Assembly: GCA_012729765.1 (NCBI GenBank)
Contig: JAAYCM010000120.1
Location: 1 to 34,759 of the forward strand
Length of the DNA: 34,759 nucleotides
Source of the DNA: Chloroflexota bacterium
GTDB lineage: Bacteria; Chloroflexota; Anaerolineae; Aggregatilineales; Aggregatilineaceae
Direction: 5' to 3'
Positions 7,514 through 14,832 of this stretch are shown here, one piece after another. The translations under genes were made by a program, and so were the position numbers. Below the pieces are notes generated by a model that made no database searches, was not told where the DNA came from, and was given only the letters and a program-made list of their open reading frames with translations. Position 1 is the first letter of the stretch; each line of letters begins with the position of its first letter.

Positions 7514-8653
7514 GTGAGTGATATGCCAGTAACTTATGCCGAGGTCGATCTCGGTGCGATTGCCCACAACATCCGCGCGGTCCAAAACCATATCGGGCCG
7601 GATGTCATCCTGATCGCCGTTCTGAAAGCCAATGCCTATGGGCACGGCGCGCTGATGGTCGCGCAGACCGCTTTGCAGCAGGGCGTCCAGCGCCTCGGCG
7701 TTGCCCGCCCCGACGAAGGCGCGTATCTGCGTGCCAACGGCGTCCGTGTGCCGATCCTGGTCATGAACTACACCTCAGGGCGCGACCTGAAAACCGCGCT
7801 CGATCACGATCTGCTGCTGAGCGTGACCGAGGATCATATTGCCGAGCAGCTCTCGGCGCTGGCCGAAGCACGGGGTCGCCCGGCGCTGGTGCATGTCAAA
7901 GTCGATACCGGCATGGGGCGCTTCGGCCTGCTGCCCGACGAGGTGCTGCCATTCATCGAGCGGCTGGCGCGGCTGCCGGGCCTGGCCGTCGAGGGCATCT
8001 ACAGCCACTTCGCCGTGTCCGACCTGGCCGACAAAAGCTACACGCACCAGCAGTTCGCCACCTTCCAACAGGTGCTCGCCGCGCTGGAAGCCGCCGGGCA
8101 CTATATCCCGATCCGGCACATCGCCAACAGCGGCGCCACGCTCGACCTGCCCGAAACGCATCTGGACGCGGTGCGCGTCGGGATCGCTCTCTATGGGATG
8201 CCCCGGTCGAGTGAAGTCGCGCCGACGGTGCCGCTGCATCCCGCCCTTTCGCTGAAAAGTCGCGTGGCGCGGGTGCGCACGCTGCCGGCTGGCTCCAGCA
8301 TCAGCTATGGCCGCACCTATATCACGTCGCGCCCCACCCCGGTCGCGCTGGTCCCGGTCGGCTACGGCGACGGGTATCACCGCAGCCTATCCAATCGTGG
8401 CGCGGTGCTGATCAACGGGCGGCGCGCGCCGATCGTCGGGCGGGTGTGTATGGATCAGTTCGTGGTCGATGTGTCCGAAGCCGGAGATGTGCGCGTCGAT
8501 GATGAAGTCGTGCTGCTGGGCTGCCAGGGCGACGCCTCGATTACCGCCGAGGAGATCGCCACCTGGGCCGAGACGATCAACTATGAGGTGACGACCGGGC
8601 TGCTGCCGCGCGTGCCGCGCCTGTACACCGGCGACGCGCACGCTTACGAATAG
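7514..8653 (+). CDS. alr: Alanine racemase
   Basis: PLP-dependent fold-III enzyme that interconverts L- and D-alanine for peptidoglycan (or D-Ala-containing polymers). At 379 aa it has normal length. The PLP-binding lysine is K38 in AVLKANAYGHG; the second catalytic base is Y265 in SISYGRTY, equivalent in position to the tyrosine known from the Geobacillus enzyme. Other landmarks are VKVDTGMGRFG, HIANSGATL, the phosphate-contacting ALYG and the C-terminal LLPRVPRLY. A GTG start at 7514 is chosen because GGAAAG lies about 6 nt upstream; an ATG three codons later is the alternative. The gene stands alone, divergent from the amino acid importer operon. Confidence 0.96.
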   Translation: MSDMPVTYAEVDLGAIAHNIRAVQNHIGPDVILIAVLKANAYGHGALMVAQTALQQGVQRLGVARPDEGAYLRANGVRVPILVMNYTSGRDLKTALDHDLLLSVTEDHIAEQLSALAEARGRPALVHVKVDTGMGRFGLLPDEVLPFIERLARLPGLAVEGIYSHFAVSDLADKSYTHQQFATFQQVLAALEAAGHYIPIRHIANSGATLDLPETHLDAVRVGIALYGMPRSSEVAPTVPLHPALSLKSRVARVRTLPAGSSISYGRTYITSRPTPVALVPVGYGDGYHRSLSNRGAVLINGRRAPIVGRVCMDQFVVDVSEAGDVRVDDEVVLLGCQGDASITAEEIATWAETINYEVTTGLLPRVPRLYTGDAHAYE

Positions 8654-8682
8654 GCCGCTCGATCGCGCTGCGAGGCGGGCCG

Positions 8683-8711
8683 TTGAAATTCGGCTTGTGT
8701 TCAAATACTAT
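8683..8711 (+). promoter_or_regulatory. Sigma-70-type promoter for the Fe3+-type importer
   Basis: -35 TTGAAA (8683-8688), 17-nt spacer, -10 TACTAT (8706-8711) followed by an AT-rich stretch. The start would be about 67 nt before the binding-protein ATG at 8786. Confidence 0.65.
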
Positions 8712-8785
8712 ATACAATAGTCTGTCGCTGCCCGGTGGGCAGCCGGGATATTTTGCCCTGTCTAATTTTAAAAAGGGGATCTGTT

Positions 8786-9883
8786 ATGAAGAAGCCTGCA
8801 CTGCTTTTGACCGTTCTGATCTTGGCCGCCCTGGCCCTACCGGTCATTTCTCCCGCCGCTCAGGCGCAGGACGACACCCTGACCGTGCTCTGCACCCCGC
8901 AGGAAGACTGGTGCGTCGCCATGACCCAGGCCTTCCAGGAAGAAACGGGCATCGAAACTTCGTATGTCCGCATGTCGTCGGGCGAATCGCTGGCCCGCAT
9001 CCGCGCCACGCAGAGCGACCCGGAGTTCTCGGTGTGGTGGGGCGGCCCGGCGGACGCGTTTATTGCCGCGTCGGCTGAGGGTCTGCTGGAACCATACGAG
9101 CCGGAACTGGCCTCGGTCCTGCCCGCAGAAGCGGTTGGTGAAGATCACGCCTGGCACGGCGTCTATATCGGCGCGCTCGGCTTCTGCTCCAACGTCGAAG
9201 TGCTGGACGAGCTGGGCGTCGAAGCCCCGACCTCGTGGGAAGACCTGCTTGATCCCGCCTTCGAGGGCAATATCGCCATGGCGCACCCGGCCACATCCGG
9301 CACGGCTTTCACCGCTTTCTGGTCGGTCGTCACGCTGAAGGCCGACGAGCTGGAAGCCGCCGAAGAGGGCACGGGCTATGACGAGGACGGCGCACCGACC
9401 GAAGCCGCGATCGATGCCGCCTTCGAGTACTTCAGCCAGCTTCACCAGAACATCCTGCAATACACCCGCTCTGGCTCTGCGCCGGGCCAGATGGCCGGCA
9501 ACAGCGAGATCGCGGTTGCGATCATCTTCTCGCACGACTGCGTTAAGCTGCAGGAAGAAGGCTTTGCCGAGCTGCTGGTCGGCACCTTCCCCGAAGAAGG
9601 CACCGGCTATGAGATCGGCGGCATGGCGCTGATCGCCAACGCGCCCGAACCCGACGCGGCCAAGCAGTGGATCGAGTGGGCCTTGACACCCGAAGCGCAG
9701 GCCATCGCCCAGACCGTGAACTCGCTCCAGCTCCCGACCAACCCCGACACCCCCGTGTCGGAGCTGTCGGTCAACCTGAGCGAAGTGAACCTGGTCGATT
9801 ACAACTTCCCGGCGGCGGGCGAGAACCGCACCGAGATCGTTGAGCGCTTCGATATGGAGATCGCGCCCCAGCCGACCGAGTAG
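8786..9883 (+). CDS. ABC transporter substrate-binding protein, Fe3+ (FbpA/AfuA-like) family
   Basis: 365-aa secreted binding protein. The signal peptide (MKKPALLLTVLILAALALP...) is probably cleaved after AQA at residue 27. The mature protein has the type II fold: LTVLCTPQEDWCVAMTQAF, ETGIETSYVRMSSGESLARI, VWWGGPADAFI, then WEDLLDPAFEGNIAMAHPATSGTA. This pattern and the neighbouring fused permease point to the ferric-ion family, though phosphonate and other anion binders share it. The typical paired tyrosines of FbpA iron binding cannot be assigned with certainty. The ATG at 8786 has an AAGGGG ribosome-binding site; an in-frame extension to 8735 adds nothing signal-like. The gene is followed by a strong hairpin with a U-tract before the permease gene. 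Confidence 0.88.
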   Translation: MKKPALLLTVLILAALALPVISPAAQAQDDTLTVLCTPQEDWCVAMTQAFQEETGIETSYVRMSSGESLARIRATQSDPEFSVWWGGPADAFIAASAEGLLEPYEPELASVLPAEAVGEDHAWHGVYIGALGFCSNVEVLDELGVEAPTSWEDLLDPAFEGNIAMAHPATSGTAFTAFWSVVTLKADELEAAEEGTGYDEDGAPTEAAIDAAFEYFSQLHQNILQYTRSGSAPGQMAGNSEIAVAIIFSHDCVKLQEEGFAELLVGTFPEEGTGYEIGGMALIANAPEPDAAKQWIEWALTPEAQAIAQTVNSLQLPTNPDTPVSELSVNLSEVNLVDYNFPAAGENRTEIVERFDMEIAPQPTE

Positions 9884-9947
9884 CCCCAGCTTCGTTGGGC
9901 TGCCGGCTCCCCGCCGGGGACCGGGGCCGCAAGTTGTGAGTATGCCA

Positions 9948-9983
9948 GCGGGCGGGGACAACCCCGCCCGCCTGACCATTTTT
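9948..9983 (+). terminator. Intrinsic terminator/attenuator after the Fe3+-type binding protein
   Basis: A perfect 10-bp GC-rich stem (9948-9957 with 9962-9971, loop ACAA) is followed by CTGACCA and five U residues (9979-9983). Smaller GC hairpins precede it from 9885. The permease gene starts 48 nt later with no clear promoter of its own. Confidence 0.8.
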
Positions 9984-10030
9984 ATCCAACCCCAATAGAG
10001 AGTTAGCTGTTTGGTGAGGTCGAAAAAGTT

Positions 10031-11800
10031 GTGAAAGTACAGCGTCTATCGCAAATCGCCCCCAGTATCCGGCTGACCCGCAACCGTCATATCGCCGAGT
10101 TCTGGCGCATCTTCCAGGACCCGCTGTTGTTCGTCGGACTGGTGCTGGTGGTCCTGTTCGTGGGCATCACGATCATCGCGCCCATCGTGGCGATGGTCCA
10201 GGAAAGCCGCACCGAGCAGGGACAGGAGTTATTCGAGAACTATCTCGGTTCGCCGGTCTATCGCACCATCATCCAGAACACGATGGAGATGGGGCTGCTG
10301 GTCGCGGCGGCGGGCACGGCGCTCGGTTTTTTGCTGGCCTATGTGCAGGTCAAGGTCGATGTGCCCTTTAAGCGCCTGATGCATATCATCGCGCTGGTGC
10401 CGGTCATCGCGCCGCCGTTCGCTGTGGCGACAGCGACCCTGCTGCTCTTCGGACGCAACGGCATGATCTCGCGCGGCATCTTCGGCGTTCGCTATGATAT
10501 TTACGGGCTGGACGGGCTGACGCTGGTCCTGACCCTGTCCTATTTCACGGTCGCCTATATGAACCTGCGCGGGATGATGATGGCGCTTGATCCGGCGCTG
10601 GACGAGGCGGCGACCAACCTGGGCGCGAGCCGCTGGCGCATCTTCCGCTCCGTCACCGTGCCGATGCTGATTCCGGGCATCGCCGGGTCATTTCTGCTGC
10701 TGTTCGTCGAGGCTATCGCCGATCTCGGCAACCCGCTGGTGATGGGCGGCAATTATGAGGTGCTCTCGACGCGCATCTATGTCTCGATCGTCGGTCTGTA
10801 CAACACCACCGCCGCCGCCGTGCTGTCGGTGATCCTGCTGGTGCCGTCGCTGCTGGTGTTCGTCGTCCAGCGCTACTGGATCAGCCGGACCTCGGTTGTG
10901 TCGGTCACCGGCAAGCCAAGCGGCACACCGCATATGCACCGCCACCCGCTCATACGCTGGCCGCTGTTCGCGGTGGCGATGTTCGTGACGCTGTTCGTGA
11001 TTATGATCTACGGCACGATCTTCGCCGGGTCGTTCACCAAGATTCTCAACGTCAACAACGAGCTGACGCTGGAGCACTTCGACTTCGTGATCAACGGCTA
11101 CGGCTCGGAAGCGATGAAGGACACCACCCAGCTTTCGATCATTGCGACGCCGATTGCAGGCGTGCTCGGCATGCTGATCGCCTTTTTGGTGGCGCGCAAA
11201 AAGTTCCTGGGCCGCAACGCGCTCGACTTCGCCACGATGCTGGGTATCGCCGTGCCGGGCACGATCCTCGGCATCGGCTACCTGCTGGTGTTCAACGAAC
11301 CGTCCGAGATCACCCTGCCGCTGATTGGCACGGTGACGGTGCTGCCCAAGCTGACCGGCGGGCGGGCGTTGTTGGGGGGCGCCGCCGCGATTGTGCTGGT
11401 CTATATCGTGCGCAGCGTACCGGCAGCCCTGCGGTCGGGCGTGGCGGCCCTGTCGCAGATCGATCCCTCGCTGGAAGAGGCGTCGATCAGCCTGGGTGAG
11501 GACAACTTTGGGACCTTCCGGCGCGTCACGCTTCCGCTGATCCGGCCCGCGTTCCTGTCGGGCCTGATCTACGCCTTCGCGCGGTCGATGACGACCATCT
11601 CGGCCATCATCTTCCTGACGACGCCGCGCACCAAGATTATGACGCAGCAGATTTTGAATGAAGTCGAAAACGGGCGCTACGGGAATGCGTTCGCCTACTG
11701 TGTGATTCTAATTCTGATTGTACTGGTAGCGATCGGCATCCTGGCGGTCGCGGTGGGCACCAGCTCCGGGGCCGAAAAGACGATGGAAGGGGGCGCATGA
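10031..11800 (+). CDS. ABC transporter permease, fused two-domain Fe3+-type (FbpB-like)
   Basis: 589-aa inner-membrane protein with about twelve hydrophobic helices. It contains two permease units in one chain, as in FbpB/ThiP-type importers: the first coupling (EAA) loop is at about residue 191 (EAATNLGASRWRIFRSVTVP), the second at about 481 (EEASISLGEDNFGTFRRVTLP). The two units are separated near residue 300 by a hydrophilic stretch with PHMHRHPLIRW. The GTG start has GAGGT about 10 nt upstream. It overlaps the ATPase gene by four bases (ATGA). Length and fusion are normal for the family. It should form the pore fed by the upstream binding protein. Confidence 0.92.
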   Translation: MKVQRLSQIAPSIRLTRNRHIAEFWRIFQDPLLFVGLVLVVLFVGITIIAPIVAMVQESRTEQGQELFENYLGSPVYRTIIQNTMEMGLLVAAAGTALGFLLAYVQVKVDVPFKRLMHIIALVPVIAPPFAVATATLLLFGRNGMISRGIFGVRYDIYGLDGLTLVLTLSYFTVAYMNLRGMMMALDPALDEAATNLGASRWRIFRSVTVPMLIPGIAGSFLLLFVEAIADLGNPLVMGGNYEVLSTRIYVSIVGLYNTTAAAVLSVILLVPSLLVFVVQRYWISRTSVVSVTGKPSGTPHMHRHPLIRWPLFAVAMFVTLFVIMIYGTIFAGSFTKILNVNNELTLEHFDFVINGYGSEAMKDTTQLSIIATPIAGVLGMLIAFLVARKKFLGRNALDFATMLGIAVPGTILGIGYLLVFNEPSEITLPLIGTVTVLPKLTGGRALLGGAAAIVLVYIVRSVPAALRSGVAALSQIDPSLEEASISLGEDNFGTFRRVTLPLIRPAFLSGLIYAFARSMTTISAIIFLTTPRTKIMTQQILNEVENGRYGNAFAYCVILILIVLVAIGILAVAVGTSSGAEKTMEGGA

Positions 11801-12891
11801 TGAATGGGAACCAGGCCGGGACGCTGGTCCTTGAAGATGTCTCGAAAATTTTCCCGCAGCGCGAAGGACAGGGTGAGGTCCGCGCGGTCGATCGCGTCTC
11901 GCTGACGATCCCGCCCGGCGAATTCCTCACACTGCTGGGGCCGTCCGGCTGCGGCAAGACGACCACGCTGCGGCTGATCTCCGGCTTCGAGATGCCGTCC
12001 TCAGGGCGGATTTTGCTGGACGATAAAGATATCTCGCACCGCCCGCCCAACAAGCGCGATATGGCGATGGTCTTTCAGAGCTACGCCCTGTTCCCGCATA
12101 TGACCGTGTTCAACAACGTGGCCTACGGGCTGCGCGCGCACCATGTCTCGCGTGGTGAGATTCGCCAGCGGGTCGAGCGCGTGCTGGACCTGATGGGCCT
12201 CAAGGGGTTGGGCGAGCGCCGCCCGCACGAGATGTCCGGCGGGCAGCAGCAGCGCGTCGCCCTGGCGCGCTCGCTGGTGGTCGAGCCGCGCGTGCTGCTG
12301 TTTGACGAGCCGCTCTCCAATCTCGACGCCAAGCTGCGCGTCCAGATGCGCAGTGAGATTCGCAATCTCCAGCGGCGGCTGCACATCACCAGCGTGTATG
12401 TGACACATGACCAGGTTGAGGCGATGGCGCTCTCCGACCGGATCGTGGTGATGAACGAGGGGCAGATCGAGCAAATGGGCGCACCGGAAGAGATTTACCG
12501 GCGGCCCATCTCGCGCTTCGTGGCGGACTTCATCGGGCGCGCCAACTTCCTACCCGCGACGGTGTGCGCCGTCGAGGGCGAGCAGATCGCAATTGATCTG
12601 CTGGGGCAGCGCACCACCGCGACCGCCTCGTTCACGCCCCGGCTGGGCGACAGCGTAGCAGTCGTGTTGCGCCCGGAAGGCTTGCAGCTCCGGCCCGATC
12701 CGGACCTGCCACAGGTCACGGTCGAGCAGGCGATGTATCTCGGCACGTCGATCGAATACTTCGTGCGCCTGGGTGACGAGCGTTTGATCGTGGTCGAAAC
12801 CGATCCGCGCACCGAGCGCATCTTCCACGAGGGCCAATCGTTGGGGCTGACGTTCATCCCGGAGACGGCGCACATCCTGCCGGCAGGCTAA
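11797..12891 (+). CDS. ABC transporter ATPase, Fe3+/spermidine-type (FbpC/PotA-like)
   Basis: 364-aa cytoplasmic ATPase of the importer. Walker A (GPSGCGKTT) is at residues 48-56, the Q-loop in MVFQSYALFPHM, the signature in MSGGQQQRVALARSL, Walker B in VLLFDEPLSNLDAKL, and the switch histidine in VYVTHDQVEAM. Residues from about 245 form a C-terminal TOBE-like regulatory domain (FLPATVCAVEGEQ, VAVVLRPEGLQL). The start overlaps the permease stop (ATGA); a second ATG follows directly. The whole set binding protein, permease, ATPase is complete. Confidence 0.93.
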   Translation: MMNGNQAGTLVLEDVSKIFPQREGQGEVRAVDRVSLTIPPGEFLTLLGPSGCGKTTTLRLISGFEMPSSGRILLDDKDISHRPPNKRDMAMVFQSYALFPHMTVFNNVAYGLRAHHVSRGEIRQRVERVLDLMGLKGLGERRPHEMSGGQQQRVALARSLVVEPRVLLFDEPLSNLDAKLRVQMRSEIRNLQRRLHITSVYVTHDQVEAMALSDRIVVMNEGQIEQMGAPEEIYRRPISRFVADFIGRANFLPATVCAVEGEQIAIDLLGQRTTATASFTPRLGDSVAVVLRPEGLQLRPDPDLPQVTVEQAMYLGTSIEYFVRLGDERLIVVETDPRTERIFHEGQSLGLTFIPETAHILPAG

Positions 12892-12910
12892 GCGTACCAG
12901 TCACGATCAG

Positions 12911-12938
12911 GCAGGGGCGTGTTACGCCACGTCCCTGC
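12911..12938. terminator. Hairpin between convergent genes
   Basis: An 11-bp stem (12911-12921 with 12928-12938, one G-T pair, 6-nt loop) lies between the ends of the ATPase gene and the convergent nitroreductase-like gene. Neither strand has a U-tract at the correct side, so its use as a bidirectional terminator is only probable. Confidence 0.5.
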
Positions 12939-12955
12939 AAAAACGTCTCCGAACG

Positions 12956-13282
12956 CTAGACCGCTTCGTCCGGCGTCAGCTCCACGATCAGGCCCTCGCT
13001 CCAATCATATTTGGCGTCCATCAGGGCCGAAACCGCCTGGGCCAGCGCCGGCTCAGCCGTCGGATCGACCACGCGCCCGGTCCCGCGATACGTCACCTCG
13101 CCCACGCGAAAGGTCACCGGGGTGTGGCGCTGGATGTTCTGCACCCAGTGCGAGCGCTCGCGGTGTTCCGACACCATGTAGTAGCGGCCACCGTAGGGCA
13201 CGAACCAGATCTCGATCTCGTGCGGGTTGCCCGTGCGCCAGCCGGTCGTCGTCAGATACAAAAACTGAGGTTCGCTTTCCAC
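12956..13282 (-). CDS. Deazaflavin-dependent nitroreductase-family protein (DUF385-like)
   Basis: Predicted 108-aa protein of the split-barrel, F420/flavin-binding nitroreductase group. Landmarks are FLYLTTTGWRTGNPHEIEIWF near the start, the strand GGRYYMVSEH, and SHWVQNIQRHTPVTFRVG, all typical of this family. The GTG at 13282 is chosen because AAGGAAGG lies 5 nt upstream; longer forms starting at 13333 or 13327 lack a ribosome-binding site, and the form reaching 13465 would run into gltD. The family is usually 110-150 aa, so this is a short member. Substrate and cofactor (F420, FMN or none) are unknown. A promoter for it overlaps the gltBD terminator. Confidence 0.75.
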   Translation of the reverse strand: MESEPQFLYLTTTGWRTGNPHEIEIWFVPYGGRYYMVSEHRERSHWVQNIQRHTPVTFRVGEVTYRGTGRVVDPTAEPALAQAVSALMDAKYDWSEGLIVELTPDEAV

Positions 13283-13322
13283 AACACCCTTCCTTACTCT
13301 ACGCACCAATCCTACTGCCCAG

Positions 13323-13351
13323 AGCATAGCCATTCGGGATACGCGCAACAA
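13323..13351 (-). promoter_or_regulatory. Candidate promoter for the nitroreductase-like gene
   Basis: Minus strand: -35 TTGTTG (13351-13346), 17-nt spacer, -10 TATGCT (13328-13323). The -35 partly overlaps the U-tract of the gltBD terminator. Confidence 0.45.
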
Positions 13352-13378
13352 AAACGGGACAGCTTCGGCTGCCCCGTT
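13350..13378 (-). terminator. Intrinsic terminator of gltBD
   Basis: Minus strand: an 11-bp stem (13378-13368 with 13363-13353; loop CGAA) including a G-U pair, running into five U residues, 24 nt after the gltD stop. Confidence 0.85.
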
Positions 13379-13401
13379 GCATATTACGCGGCTGTGGATG
13401 T

Positions 13402-14832
13402 TTACCGCCCGCGCAGATAAGCATCCATCGCGGCGGCGGTCTGCCGCCCGTGCTGGATCGCCCACACGATCAGCGACGCGCCCCGGTGGGCATCGCCCGC
13501 CGCGAACACGCCTTCGACGCTGGTACGGAACTGGTCATCGACCGCGATGCTGCCGCGCGGGTTGAGCGCCAGTCCCAGATCGCTGACCAGCCCGCCCTGC
13601 TCGACATGCACGAAGCCCAGCGCCAGCAGCACCAGGTCGGCCTTGATCTCGCGCTCGGAGCCGGGCACGACGTGTAACTCGTGCTGCCCGTTGCCGGTTT
13701 TGCCCCACTCGACCTCAACCGCGACCAGCTTCTTGACGCGACGGCCCTGCTTGTCGGCCACGAAGGACTGCGTCTGCAAATTGTACAGCCGCTCGCAGCC
13801 CTCTTCGTGCGAGCTGGTCGTCTTATAGAGGCGGGCGTAGAGCGGCCAGGGCTGGTCGGCGGGACGGTGGCGCGGCAGCGGCGGGAGCAGTTCGATCTGG
13901 GTCACGCTGCGCGCACCCTGACGGTTGGCCGTGCCGACGCAGTCAGAACCGGTATCGCCCCCGCCCAGCACGACGACATGCTTACCCTTGGCCGAGATGC
14001 GATCGTCGGGTGGCACAGCGGCCCCACCGACGACTTTGTTCTGCTGCTCCAGGTAATCCATCGCAAAATAAATCCCGTCCAGCTCGCGCCCCGGCACGGC
14101 GAGATCGCGCGGCTGGCGGGCGCCGATGGCGATGCACACCGCGTCGAAGTCGCTCAGCAGGCTTTCGGCGGGCACGTCCACCCCAACCCGCGTATTGGTG
14201 CGAATCTCCAGGCCCTCTTGCCGCATCAGATCGACGCGCCGGTCGATGACCCGCTTTTCGAGCTTGAAATCCGGCACGCCGTAGCGCAGCAGACCGCCCA
14301 CCTGATCGGCGGCTTCGAACAGCACGACCGAATGGCCGATCTTGTTGAGCGTATCGGCGCAGGCCATCCCTGCCGGGCCGCTGCCGATCACGGCGACACG
14401 CTTGCCGGTGCGCGTCTTCGGCGGTTTGGGCTGGACGTATCCGGCGTTGAAGGCGTGCTCGATCACGGCCAGCTCGTTCTCGCGGATGGTGACCGAATCG
14501 TCGTTGATCTCCAGCACGCACGACGATTCGCACGGCGCGGGGCACAGCCGCCCGGTGAACTCCGGGAAGTTGTTGGTTTTTTGCAGAATGTCGAAGGCCG
14601 CTTTCCAGTCGCCGTGATGCAGCTTGTCCTGCCATTCGGGGATCAGGCTGCCGACCGGGCAGCCCCAGTGACAGAACGCGACGCCGCAGTCCATACAGCG
14701 CGCGGCCTGATAGCGGCGGATGTCTTCGGGGAGCTGCGTCTCGACCTCGTTGAAGTCGTGCACGCGTTCTTCGACGGGGCGATAGCGGTTCTCGATGCGT
14801 TCGATGGTGATAAAGCCGCGTGGATCGCTCAT
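13402..14832 (-). CDS. gltD: Glutamate synthase (NADPH) small subunit
   Basis: 476-aa NADPH-oxidising flavoprotein subunit that passes electrons to GltB for glutamate formation. The N-terminal iron-sulfur region has C46, C49, C54 and C58 (CMDCGVAFCHWGC) and C97, C101 and C105 (CPAPCESSC). The FAD-binding motif GSGPAGMACAD is at 150-160 and the NADPH-binding motif VLGGGDTGSDCVGTA follows in the second half. The C-terminal GVFAAGDAHRGASLIVWAI closes the FAD site. Length is standard. Its ATG overlaps the gltB stop (TAATG), so the subunits are translationally coupled. An intrinsic terminator follows. Confidence 0.96.
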   Translation of the reverse strand: MSDPRGFITIERIENRYRPVEERVHDFNEVETQLPEDIRRYQAARCMDCGVAFCHWGCPVGSLIPEWQDKLHHGDWKAAFDILQKTNNFPEFTGRLCPAPCESSCVLEINDDSVTIRENELAVIEHAFNAGYVQPKPPKTRTGKRVAVIGSGPAGMACADTLNKIGHSVVLFEAADQVGGLLRYGVPDFKLEKRVIDRRVDLMRQEGLEIRTNTRVGVDVPAESLLSDFDAVCIAIGARQPRDLAVPGRELDGIYFAMDYLEQQNKVVGGAAVPPDDRISAKGKHVVVLGGGDTGSDCVGTANRQGARSVTQIELLPPLPRHRPADQPWPLYARLYKTTSSHEEGCERLYNLQTQSFVADKQGRRVKKLVAVEVEWGKTGNGQHELHVVPGSEREIKADLVLLALGFVHVEQGGLVSDLGLALNPRGSIAVDDQFRTSVEGVFAAGDAHRGASLIVWAIQHGRQTAAAMDAYLRGR

